From positions 1 to 64,000 of the forward strand of contig JADDMT010000119.1 of assembly GCA_021401465.1 (NCBI GenBank): a stretch of DNA of 64,000 bases, given 5' to 3'. Shown piece by piece: positions 32,570 to 43,539 of the stretch; the stretch's first letter is position 1, and each line of letters begins with the position of its first letter. Under the pieces are notes generated by a model. The model searched no databases and was not told the origin of the DNA. It worked only from the letters and a program-made list of their open reading frames with translations. Origin of the DNA: Teratosphaeria epicoccoides. Lineage: Eukaryota > Ascomycota > Dothideomycetes > Mycosphaerellales > Teratosphaeriaceae. Made by a program: the position numbers and the translations under genes.

Positions 32570-33774
32570 AGGGTGCCGAAATGCGGGTTTCGAGTGGCAC
32601 AAGAGGCGTCTTGCTTATGCGTTGCTAGTGGCGTTGGACCTAAAACCTGATGCGTATAGATGGAGCGTTGAGCACATGCGTGGCTATTCATGTTACTCGT
32701 ACGATACCCAGTCAATTAAATTGGCAGATCTTCAATCTGCTTCTGCATTGCGTGCTTTTGCATTGATCATTGTTGCATCCTTGTGATTGTGTCTCACCGA
32801 ATACTGCTTCTCTCGCTTGGTGGTCACCTGCTCTCGGGATCGCCACGCCTGGAATGGGCTGCTCCTTTGCTGGCTAGGACGGCCACAAGGTGCGCGCTGT
32901 ATCCTGCTCCATGGTCACTCCGTCAGTCGAACAAGACGCGGTTGACGCATCCTGCTCCTACGCCGTCTCAGAAGTCAAACCAGACGCTATCGAAGTACCC
33001 AAGTTATTTTTCGCACCGTCTTCCAAGCCAGACGCGGTTGAAGCAGCCAGCGCTTTGCTGCTTGCATCCGCGGACAGAGCCGTGGTGGAAGCTGGCTCCG
33101 TATACACTAGATTGCCACAGGCTTCTCTATTGTGGCCATAACATGCTGTGCACGCATAGCTGTCGAGATCGCCCGATCAAGACCTGCAACTTGCTTCTGT
33201 CTGTTGCCCATGTTCGTGTCGTCACGATTCTTGATTCAGAATAGTCAGGTAAAGCGCTCGACATAGTCATCCACAACAAGCGATGCGCAGTGCATACGCG
33301 ACATGGGTTGCATGTCTTGCTTTCCCGCCACCCAGGTTGAGGAAGTCTTGTCATGATTTCAGTCGTCCGCACTTGCAGCAGGAGTGGCCGGAACCCATAA
33401 TGATAGTGAAGGGAGATGAATACAATATGGTCGTTTCCGTACAGAGGAAGGCGCGCGTGTTGAGCCCCACAACTCGGGCCATGTACCTTCCTGATTGAGC
33501 ACTAGCTGCCGTAAGAAGTTGGCCCGCCGAGGGTAGCCAACACCTCGTCTCGTTCTTATCAGCAACAAGGCTTTGTCAAGCAGCCACCAGATGTCTGATA
33601 GGCCGTTCACGGCTACGGCGGTGCTACAATTCAAGTCCCCCTGCGCCTCTGCCGCTCGCCAGACGGGTGCTACGATAGCGTGTGGTCAGAGTACAGGATA
33701 AGTATTAAATCATGTCTATTCCTTGCCAGCATTGATAACCTTGAGACCGCTTTATCTCGTGGCGAAGGGACAAG
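32570..33774. other. Intergenic region with a 48-bp minisatellite
   Basis: No assigned gene between the HAD hydrolase and the OPT transporter. It contains the 48-bp repeat described separately and an 83-codon plus-strand frame (32890-33141) whose length depends on that repeat. The transporter promoter should lie in the last few hundred bases. Confidence 0.45.
32916..33107. repeat. Minisatellite, about four diverged copies of a 48-bp unit
   Basis: The core CAAGAC/CCAGAC then GGTTGAAGCA-like segments recur at 32932, 32980, 33028 and about 33076, each 48 bp apart. Because 48 is a multiple of three the repeat stays in one frame and would encode KPDAVEA-like units. Similar single or double units occur at 26481/26538 and near 28385. 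Confidence 0.65.
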
Positions 33775-36614
33775 ATGAATCGCATCCGCCGCCCCTGGGC
33801 CACAAGCCGTCGCGATACAGATGGCGTGCAGCTCAACACTCTGAGCAGCAATGGCAAAAGTGCAGATAACAGCCCTGACCGCGGCGCAGCAGAGAAGATT
33901 GGTTTCCAAAAGCCGTCGACCTCAGCAATCGGCGCCGACATCGAGCATGGTCATCTGCAGGAAATCGAGGTCGATGTGGCTCATGTACTTCAAGACAATG
34001 ACCTCAAAGACATCAGTGAGGACACTTCACCATATCCCGAAGTCCGAGCAGTAGTTCCAGAAACTGACGATCCGGATATGCCTGTCAACACGGTTCGCAT
34101 GTGGACTCTAGGAGTCATCTGGACGCTGATCGGAGCTGGTGTCAACCAGTTCTTCAGCTTGAGGTACCCCGCGGTTCATATCGTGTCCATTGTCGCGGAG
34201 TTGCTGGCATTTCCTATGGGAGTCTTTCTGGCGCATATCTTGCCGCTTTGGACTGTTGACCTAGGTCCGCTTGGAAGGTGGTGCGTCAATCCTGATAGGC
34301 ACTTCAACATCAAGGAACACGTGAGTCATAAAGACAACGCTTAGCGGCCCTCTTCAAGCGCAGATAATACACTAACTTCTTTTACCTGCTCAGGTGGTCA
34401 TCGTGATCATGGCAAATTTGTACGTGTTGTGATGGACGGAAGGCTAGTGAGACATCTACTGACCTCTGACCCGTCACGGTGCAGGACGATCGGTTTCGCT
34501 GGTGGCGCAGACGCAACGGGTATCATCCAGGCCGCGATAGCTTTCTATGGATTTAGCCTCCCTGCTGGCTTCAGCCTTCTCGTCACCCTTTGCTGCCAGA
34601 CGCTAGGTTTCGGTATAGCAGGGCTCTGCCATCAATGGCTCGTCGAGCCGGCTGCGATCATCTGGCCTGGCGTTTTGTCCAATTGCGCGCTGCTGAACAC
34701 TCTGCACAGCCGTGCTAATGCTGTGGCCAACGGCTGGCGAATCTCGAGGCTCAGGTTCTTCGCCATCATAGCAACTGGCGCATTCGTATGGTACTGGTTT
34801 CCGGGACTCATATTTGTCGCCCTAGTAAGTCTAGACGCGCAGTACAGATGCGAACTCCACTGACCTTTGACATTTATTGCAGTCATACTTTACATGGGTG
34901 TGCTGGATAGCGCCCAAAAACATTGTGTTGAATCAGCTATTTGGAATAGAGTCCGGACTTGGGCTCTTTCCTCTCACCTTCGACTGGAGCCAAATCTCAT
35001 ACAACACAAACCCCTTGCTGTCGCCCAGCTGGGCCGCAATCAACGTCTTCGGAGGCTTTGTTGTAGCATTCTGGATCATTGCTCCAGCACTCTATTATTC
35101 TAATATATGGTATACAGCCTACCTGCCGATGATGACAGCCGACGTATACGACAACACTGGCGCGGCGTACAACGTTAGCAAAGTTCTGACTGAAAGTGGT
35201 ACTCTGGATCAGTCAAGTACGCTGCTTACTCGCCACCGTATCTCAGCGTCACGTTCGCTTTTGTGTATGGCCTCTCGTTTGCCAGTATAACAGCTGTCAT
35301 CGTTCATGTCTATCTCTGGCACGGCAAGGACATTCTCGATGCTGTCAGAGGACGTCAGCCGCTCGATATACATGGCAGATTGATGCGAGCGTATTCAAAA
35401 GTCCCATTGTGGTGGTACTGCTGCATTTTGGTGATCTGTGCAGCATTGTCTATCGTGCTGGCGGAGTAAGCACATATGGATTATGGACCTCGTGACAGCT
35501 AGACTGACCCATCTAGGGTCTATAATACTGATCTCCCGGTCTATGGAGTCTTTCTTGCACTTCTGATTCCAGCAATCTACATGGTGCCCTGTGGTCGGTT
35601 GAAATGGATACTTACATCGGCACGAACAATACTGACGCATACTTCCCAGGCATCATTCAAGGCATCAGTAACGTCGATGCAAATCAACTCAACGTGCTCT
35701 CAGAGTTCATCGGAGGATACATGTTCGCCGGCAAACCTCTCGCGAACATGATCTTCAAGATCCTGTCCGAAGATGTCGTGGCACAAGGTATCTTCTTCGC
35801 TCAAGACCAGAAACTGGGCCATTACTTCAAAGTTGCACCTAAAACCGTCTTCTTTGCTCAAGGCTTGGCCGTCGTCCTGGGCGCTCTGACTCAAGCCGGC
35901 GTAACGATCTGGATGCTGGGCAACATCAATGACATCTGCTCGACAGATCAGTCAAATGGCTTTACATGTCCGAATGGCCGGACTGTTTTCTCCAGCTCGG
36001 TGATCTGGGGTCTCATTGGTCCCTCGCGACTGTACAGCATCGGCAAAATCTATAGTGGTCTGCTCCACTTCTTCTGGATTGGCGCTCTGATGCCTCTCAT
36101 TACTTGGGTTTTGTACAAGTATTATAAAAAGGATTGGTTGAGGAAGGTCAATTGGCCTCTAATCTTCGTTGGCACATACAATGTCCCACCCGTACGTCTC
36201 CCACGGTGTCCAGGGGTAAACATGACACCTGAAACATTGACTGACCTCTTACCTCCCACTTTGCAGGCTACCGGTATCAACTATTCATCCTGGGCGATAA
36301 TCAATCTGATTTTCAATCATTGGATCAAAGAGAGGGTGTGTGCTTCCATCTGCCTGCATGAGCTTGGCTGACATTCGTGACTGCAGTTTTATGCATGGTG
36401 GGCTAAGTATAACTACATCTTGGCTGCTGGCCTCGATTTTGGGACCGCACTCTCTGGCATTATCGTCTTCTTCGCAGTGTCATATCCTGGATATTCTTTC
36501 CCTGATTGGTGGGGCAATACTGTTTACTTGAATACGGCAGATGGAAATAGCGCATCATGGTTACCATTGCCAGAGAGAGGCTACTTTGGTGCCGCGAACG
36601 GAACATGGCATTAA
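33775..36614 (+). CDS. OPT-family oligopeptide transporter with one apparent frameshift
   Basis: A plasma-membrane proton-coupled oligopeptide transporter by family. Exons: 33775-34320, 34394-34428, 34485-34824, 34883-35465, 35517-35593, 35650-36191, 36267-36335, 36387-36614, all joined in phase with GT..AG introns of 50-76 nt. The N-terminus is a hydrophilic tail of about 100 residues, followed by about a dozen or more membrane segments. OPT hallmarks include SLRYPAVHIVSIVAELLAFPMG, the WYFPG-like WYWFPG segment, FDWSQISYNTNPLLSPSWAAIN, and GYMFAGKPLANM in the later half. The ending YNYILAAGLDFGTA...PDWWGN is typical of the family. Within exon 4, near 35213, the frame must shift by one base to read on (LDQ then VKYAAYSPPYLS). 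No intron explains this, so the copy is either inactivated or carries a sequencing error. Confidence 0.85.
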
Positions 36615-37242
36615 TATCGCAGTATACGTGACAGGTGTCACCATACACCGTCCAAAGCGGTTTTGCAACTAGAAGGGATGTCACACCAACGCTTGGTTGG
36701 AGTCTATTGGAGCTCTTATGCTTGACTGGTATGTGGCCGACTGCTCGTGCACATTCGCCGACAATATGGCAAGGATTGCATTAGTCAACCAACCAGTCCA
36801 TTTTTTGAGAGCAAGCGCCAAACACATGATGTTGAATTCAAAAATTACAAGCAGTCACAGCATCGTCAATCAAATCAGTCATGTCAACAGGTAATCAACA
36901 TATCAGTCAGCAGTCAGGCCTGTGAAACGGTGGCCAGCCGTGTCAACCAGTCAATCGGTTGATCGACTGATGAGATCGCTGGATGCATGCCGAGTCGGCT
37001 CCTCCAGATTTATGTGGTGCAGACAAGGTGCATCTTGCGGAGGTACATAAGCCCAAGACCAAAGCTTTGAGCTCGAGTGGAGCCAAATCAAGCTCAGAAT
37101 TAGCCTAAATGACCAATTCATGGCGTGGGAACAGCTCGCTTACGGTCTCGCCATGGTTGCCGCAGGCGTCAGCATAAGATACGTTCGCCAGTACTGAGCA
37201 GATACTGGATCACAGCCTGAGACCGTACATGGATGAAGATCG
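36615..37242. other. Intergenic region, OPT transporter to SDR
   Basis: No gene seen. The region 36780-36965 is rich in short GTCAAYCAGTCAAT-like repeats with many degenerate copies. The SDR promoter should be near its right end. Confidence 0.5.
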
Positions 37243-37248
37243 GTGGTG

Positions 37249-38194
37249 ATGGCACTTCCATATACGATATATCCAAGCCTTCGGGATAGGGTGGTCGTTG
37301 TTACTGGAGGTGCGGAAGGCATCGGTGCAGCAGCAGTCGAACTTTTCTGCAAGCAAGGCAGCAAAGTCGCTTTTCTGGATGTTGCCCATTCTTCAGCAGC
37401 GACTCTGGTTGAGCAGATCGAGGTCCTGAGTCAGCAAGCATCAGAAGAACACCAGCAGTTGCTTCCGCCTGTGAGCCACCCAGAGTACTTTCACTGCGAC
37501 GTCACCGATCTCAGTCTATTGAAGAAGGTAATAGAGTACTCGACGTTTTGTTGTCAGAAACGAGAATTGAGGCATTCGCTAGGTGTCAGAGGAGATACTG
37601 TCGAAGTACGGGAGCGTCGACGTTCTGATCAACAATGCTGCGATGGCTGGTGCAGCGTCTCGAATTCCTACCGCAGAGGTCACGCCCGAGTCATGGGAAA
37701 GCACCATCAACGTGAATCTTCGACATCACTTCTTTCTCACCCAATATCTCTTGCCCACTATGCAGAACCAACGATCCGGGTCCATTGTCAATATTGGCTC
37801 GATATCATGGCGAATCGTACGTCCAGAGGAACGGGAGGAGGATTGTCAAAGACTTGCTGACATTTCTCCTGACTGGTAGCCTTCCGTGGGTGTGCCGGTC
37901 TATGGCACAGCCAAAGCCGCAATCATGGGTCTTACTAAGACCCACAGTAAAGAATTTGGCCAATGGAATATCAGAGTCAACTCCGTGATACCGGGTGCCA
38001 TTGCTACCGAGAGACAGATCAAAGAGGTGTTGACGGATGAGTATAGGAGACAGATATTGAACAATCAAAGCCTGAAGCGGGATTTGCTGCCAAAGGAGGC
38101 GGCAAATGTGATTTTATTTCTGGCGAGTGATGACAGCAGTGGAGTGACTGGTAGCAACTATGTTGTTGATGGCGGTTGGGTTGGAGACCCGTGA
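37249..38194 (+). CDS. Short-chain dehydrogenase/reductase (classical SDR)
   Basis: Three exons: 37249-37527, 37583-37816, 37880-38194; both introns are phase 0 (55 and 63 nt). An in-frame ATG two codons upstream (37243) is also possible; I prefer MALPY. The 275-residue protein has the NAD(P) loop TGGAEGIGAAA (about residue 19), the NNAA motif, the catalytic Ser in GSIVNIGSIS, the YxxxK catalytic pair (VYGTAKAA) at the start of exon 3, and the usual end GSNYVVDGGW. Substrate cannot be told from the sequence; the Asp after beta-2 (FLDVAH) hints at NAD preference by family rule. No neighbouring biosynthetic genes give context. Confidence 0.9.
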
Positions 38195-39103
38195 TGTTGG
38201 CAAGGTCCACGAAGATTGTGCAGCCAGTGACCACTGCGTCTAGACCTTGCCCCTGAAGCCAAGAAAACAAGAATCTAAATCGCCGAACCTGTTGTACGAA
38301 CCTTGGCCAAACCCACATTCTTTACGGCTGTGCAATGCCAAACAGACTGAATGTTTCAAACAAGGTTATCCAGCAAAGCCATTCGATGGCCAAGAGACAC
38401 AGAGCCTTGGCCCAAAATTGTAATGCTGGGCGGTGTGTTGTGTAGGCCCCAACGGCTCACCTTGCACTAATGCGGTACGCTGCTAGAGCTCAATTATCGA
38501 GATCCCCGGCTGCCGGGTACACAATACTTCCGTTTCACTAAGCCAGACGACGTCAACAGTGGTGTATGCAGTATGCGGCGGGTCCAAGGCATACGTGTAC
38601 GGTACTGTTCTTCAGCCGGAGATCAGGCCTATGAGACTGAGAGGTGGATACATCCTCACAAAGCTTCAGCGATAGAGAGCAAGGCTGAAAGGGGGGGCTG
38701 TGGCAGGTGTGGTGAGGTTGTGCTGCCGAATCCGCGAGGACGACATAGAGAGTGGAGGGAAGAAGTTTGGCTCCATGCCCAGAGGACGTGCTGTTGTCAA
38801 TTCTATACCCAAGCAGCGCCGCGCGACTCTAGTACTTGGCCCATGTGCTACCTCTAGACCACCTTCACGACTAGCTTCCAGCCAGTAGGTCAAGACGACG
38901 GGACGTCTTCGGAAGCGTCACGATGTCCAAAGATGCGAGGGACTTGGCCGCTTGGCTTGCCTCTCTCCGCATAGAACTGGCGGTACTAGTGGAATTTTAT
39001 ACATATACCAGTGTCGTCCACTGCACTTCGCTGATCTAATTTCCTTCGCCAACCTTCCTGGTAGGTCAATACACTATCTGGAAAATCACCCCAACTACTC
39101 AAG
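38195..39103. other. Intergenic region upstream of the secreted Cys-rich gene
   Basis: Several unrelated short frames on both strands (for example 38573-38857) and no recognisable protein. The last 100-200 bp, with the sequence TTTTATACATATACC near 38995-39009, may be the promoter of the gene that starts at 39104. Confidence 0.45.
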
Positions 39104-39533
39104 ATGCATGCCAGCACTGTCCATTTGTGTCTGCTTGCGCTTGCGCTTCCACAAGCACTAGCGTTTGTTGTACCTTGCGACGCGGTAGAGAAAAAAGAAG
39201 GCGAAAGAGTCAGTATCCTTATCGAGTTCCATGTGTGCCTCGCTGACAGAACGAAACAATTCAGGGCTGCAGCACTGATATGTCAGGTGTCGTATGTGTC
39301 TCGTAATCTTCCCTACGCGACAACCGGCCTACTTAGACACACATGAAGCTGACAGAGGTCTGTTGACGTAGAATGAGTGCCAATATAGGTACAACGAGGA
39401 GTTCGGAAGACACCTACTTGAGTGGATGCAAATCAAAAGATGTCCAGCGGGTTGCGAATGCGTCCAAGTTTCATGTAATGAGAATTTTTGTTATGATTGT
39501 TACGACAACACGAAGGTCGGGGGAAAATGTTAG
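39104..39533 (+). CDS. Small secreted cysteine-rich protein (two exons)
   Basis: Exon 1 (39104-39291) ends at a strong GTATGT donor. Exon 2 (39389-39533) follows a TATAG acceptor, with a CTGAC branch-like site in the 97-nt intron and a phase-2 junction that makes SYNEEFG. The product is 110 residues. A signal peptide (MHASTVHLCLLALALPQALA) is followed by a mature part of about 90 residues with 10 cysteines. Seven of these fall in the last 45 residues (RCPAGCEC, VSCNENFCYDC, GGKC). An even cysteine number and small size fit a disulfide-stabilised apoplastic protein or effector candidate; no enzyme motif is seen. An unspliced frame ends at 39346 without the Cys-rich exon. The alternative of a second intron at 39209 breaks the frame. 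I know of no named relative. Confidence 0.65.
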
Positions 39534-40550
39534 GTCATCGATAGGGTTACCTCAAAGCGCTCTTAAACGTCTCTTGTTCACAGCTACGTTTGCGCGTTTG
39601 AGATGTGGGAAGGACTTTGTGTTATGGGAAGGGCTTAGTGTTGTGTCCCTGGCGTGATGCGTGAGAATATATCTCTGCAAAAGCAAAGAGGACTCTCTGT
39701 CCTAATGCGGCCCAGACCGAGCTTGTCGAAGTGATCGTTCACCGAGAAAAGAATTCACCTGGCCATGCCATGCCTGCGACCTCCTTTGCAACAGTGGCAG
39801 CAGTCTCTTGGGCTCGTCATTGTCCGCAAGCGCAGAGACTCGATATCCAGAGGCAGACCATGAGTTGCAGATGCGAATATGTCATAAAACTGACCCTTGA
39901 TACCTATGTCTACTGGGACGACCTCTTGCGCATGCGCTGGCTGTGGCCTCTTTTGTCTGTGACTTGGGGCTGGCCCTGCTGGAACTCCACCTTCTCCAGC
40001 TCCCGTAGCTCGAGTGAACGCGGTGAAGGTAGTCCTAAGATCGTAGATGTAGATCACAATAGTGGTAGTGGTTGTACTGCCAATCAGCGGAATGTGGTCC
40101 TCCTTCAAAGATGTTTGACGATTAGGAAATGCGAGTTGCACGACTTGAAATGTTGTCTACTTTGCCTGAACGCATCCAAGATCGTCTTCAGCAGTTGCCT
40201 TAGCAGCGTTGGCCGGACCAACTTTCTACCGATGCATTGAGGAACAACCTTTGACCGATGGTATTATGTAAGTCTTGAGATTCAATCAAATGTTTGACAG
40301 CACATACCGACCACGATTGTGCAGAGCACACCGTACGATATCTCTCAGAATTCGAAAGCGCTGGTAAGGTGGGACCCCTATGCTTGAGGTTGCGACATCG
40401 GCTCATCGAAGACGCGCTTCTTTACAACCGCCGCTGACCAACAGCACGATTAAGGAGCATGATCGGCGTGAGCACGGCGGATTTCTTTATGCGTCAACTG
40501 GTCGAGCCATCTCGTGTGTAACGGCGCGCGCCGGGCACGCTACCGTCACA
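39534..40550. other. Intergenic region before the CCCH zinc-finger gene
   Basis: A 128-codon minus-strand frame (40141-39755) and weak exon-like pieces near 40300 on the minus strand could belong to an unrecognised gene, but I could not join them. The zinc-finger gene's promoter lies at the right end; an upstream in-frame ATG at 40380 would add 57 unlikely residues. Confidence 0.4.
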
Positions 40551-42690
40551 ATGCTCACCGATCGAGAACTCGAGGAAAGCGCTCTGCAACTTGGCGGCTT
40601 CCGCCAAGCCAACGCGCAGCATCACGAGACGCTCGAACAAGTCTTAGGCAGATTTTCCACTCTCGTCGAGGACTACAAACGCCTCCAAAGCGACTACGAA
40701 GAAGAGCGCGACTCTCGGGAACGCTACAAGCAACTGGCTCGTGGTCAGGAGCGTAACCCGTTTGTACTTGTCTTGATTGATGGCGACGGGTACGTCTTCA
40801 ACGACGACCTTGTTTGCAACGGCGCCGAAGGCGGCCAACGTGCAGCAAGCCTTCTGAACGATGCGGTCAGGCGCAGTCTGCAGGTGCGTGGCTTGGAAGA
40901 CTGCCGAATCATGGTCAGAATTTATGCAAATTTGGTTGGTCTATCTAAAGCTCTCGCAAAGGCTCACCTAGCTGGTCCAGAGAAGAGGTCGCTAGCCCCG
41001 TTCACTGCAAACTTTACTAGATCGAACGAGATGTTCGACTTTACCGATGCTGGAGAGCTCAAGGAGGGCAGCGACTTCAAGATTCGAGCATTATTCCGCC
41101 AATTCGTCGACAGCGCTCAGTGCAAACACATCTACTTTGCAGGTTGCCACGATGTTGGCTACATCAACGATTTGACTCAGTATGCGGCAAACAAAGACCG
41201 CATCACACTAGTGAGAGGATCTCTCATGCACCCACAATTCTCCAGACTCGGTATGCAGATCGAAGACTTTCCGGGCGTCTTCAGATCGCTGCCACTAGAC
41301 GTGTCACCTCCTGGACCAAGTGTGACCGCTGTGAGGCCCAATACACCACCGCTGCCAACGTCCACACACGCTTGTACGGAAGCGAAGCTCTGCGTCTTCT
41401 TTCCGAAGGGGCAGTGCAAATATGGCAAGAACTGCAAATTCCTCCATGTCAAGTGCAAGACGACTAATGGGACCGATGCAAGCTTACCCAACGCGACGAG
41501 GCTGGAGGATATACGCAAATGGCGTGAAGATAAAACCGATGGCAAATCCTCGGTTTCTTTCCAGATGTCAAGTCTGACAAGGACTGATAACGAGTTCTTC
41601 AAGACTAGCAACACAGTCGCGGGTGTATCCTCGGCGTCGACATCGGAGCCTGCAAATGCAGAATCTGACGATAAAGCGTTTGCCAATCTGCGTTCCCACC
41701 CTGAAGGGTACATCGCTGTCAACAAAGATCAGCAAAGAGTAGACATTAACATACCACAACCATCTCAAAGTGTAAGTACGGAGCCCGAAATCTGGTGACG
41801 TGACAACTCGATAGACTGAAGCGTGGACCGGGCTGTCCATAGCCAGTGCACTGTTGAGGGCCCGTCAACCAGACTGATCAGGCGATTGATTGTTAGCTTA
41901 ATCCTCTCTTGGCATATGTCAATAATGCGTCCCGATCCATATACTGATTCTGCTTCGTCAACAGGACTTCGAGGAATTCAACAGACGAACCTCAATGCGC
42001 AAGTTATGCAACAACCATTTTGTTGGCGGCGGTTGTCCGCAAGGAGACAGTTGCAGCTACGATCACGCCCCAGCTTCTGAAAGCGTGATCAACGCTCTGA
42101 AGCAACTCGTCTTCTCGAACCCATGTCCAAGGAAAGGCGCATGCAGGCGCCCAATTTGTCTGTACGGTCACATCTGTCAGAAGGCTGATTGTATGCGTCG
42201 AGGAGGCAAAGCTTGGTGCAAGTTTCCACAGCATTATCATGTCATGGATTCGACCATTGCTGGACACGTGCCAGCCGAGCCTTCATTTCAGAAGCAGCCA
42301 GTGAGCACCTCGATGCCACATATGCCTGCGACGCCGGGGACAGAAGACGTCAGCAAGAAGAGCTTGACTCAGGAACATGACGACTGGTGCTCTGTCCCTA
42401 GTCGTGCTGCGTCTCAACACCTATCTGAAGCGCACTACGAATCATCCGACATTGATTCCGTACAATCTCAAGGTAGTGCGGGTCACTGGCATGCACTCCG
42501 TCAAGCGGGCATTGAGTCCAGTGCCCAGGATGGCGATAATGCCGCCTTGAACACAACGAATCTCGGCGCGAAGTTGCATTATGTCAACGGCAACGGCATC
42601 GTCAACGGCACCGTCAACGCCACAGTTGACGGCATCGATATCGGTGCAAATAGCGAGGTCGACGCCCAGAAGGGCACAGCACTGGACTAG
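40551..42690 (+). CDS. CCCH zinc-finger protein with a DUF7923-like domain
   Basis: Two exons, 40551-41771 and 41965-42690 (GTAAGT donor, CAACAG acceptor, phase 0), giving about 648 residues. The N-terminal coiled coil (LTDRELEES...DYKRLQSDYEEERDS, residues 1-65) precedes a globular domain starting NPFVLVLIDGDGYVFND and running to about residue 270; this resembles the NYN/PIN-like fold assigned as DUF7923 in fungal proteins. A first CCCH finger (LCVFFPKGQCKYGKNCKFLH) lies near residue 280. In exon 2 a second finger (LCNNHFVGGGCPQGDSCSYDH) is followed by a degenerate third (C..C....CMRRGGKAWCKFPQHYH). The rest is low complexity. Together this suggests RNA binding, possibly with nuclease activity; both are inferred from fold. 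Start chosen at 40551 because the conserved coiled coil begins there. Confidence 0.85.
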
Positions 42691-43539
42691 GAATCTGGCG
42701 CTCGTGACCGAACTTGTGAAATGGGTAAGAACCCAGTACCACGTCTATTTGACAACGATGAGGAATGGCGAACCTACCCAGTCGTACTGCTTGGTCGGTC
42801 GTCTGGCTTTGCAGGGCCCGCTGGTGACGGAGCTGGTGGCGACCAAAAGCTTGCGCCAAAGCCTCGTGCTACCGCGGATGACCCCAGCAGATGATTGGAG
42901 GACTGGGAGGCACGTTTCCGAAGCCGGTGCCCGCCACGTTGATGGGCGTCCGGAAAGGTGCATCCATGTGAGTTAAGCTAGCGGCAGGCTGAAAGCGTGC
43001 AGGCGAGTGAGGGTGCAGCACGCGGAGTCTTAATAGCATAAGCGGAATCTACAGCCAGAACTACCGGATGGTAGTTAGCGTCACGAGACCCTCAAGAACT
43101 GCATGGCAGAGCATTAGGGCGACTCGATGTGTCGATGGTGTACAGTTGAGCTCCCAAGCTTTCCTGTCAGAAGGGCCAGCATGCAAAAGGTTGGAAGGGT
43201 GTTGTACTAGTACAGCGTCTAAAGACGGAAAACGTCCCCCCAGTAGCTTGACATAACCATCAATGCATTACATTAAACCCCGTGTGTACCCGCCCTCATA
43301 TCAAGCATGACACAGTCAGACAATGCCCGCTCGGCTTTTCCCGCCTTTCGCTTATGCAAACGGTGAGCCCCTCCAAAAACACCGAGTAATGCTGCGCAGC
43401 CAATTTCGACCGTCTGTAAGAGCCTTTGCCCATGTACGCCGGCTTACCAAATCAAGCAATAATGTGTGGTATCTATAATACATATCTCGTGATGGCGTCG
43501 TCAAGATCCATAAGCTCCTGGTGTGGAATTGTGCGCGAT
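42691..43539. other. Convergent intergenic region, CCCH gene and SEC2
   Basis: Both genes end here, so it should hold their 3' ends. No coding frame is convincing. Confidence 0.5.

Noticed and set aside
32890..33141. 83-codon protein with KPDAVEA repeats
   Set aside because: The frame is explained by the 48-bp repeat period being a multiple of three. No splice or domain support.
39209..39264. Second intron (GTCAGT..TTCAG) in the secreted Cys-rich gene
   Set aside because: Its 56-nt length breaks the phase needed to reach the Cys-rich exon. The single-intron model keeps the frame and a normal end.
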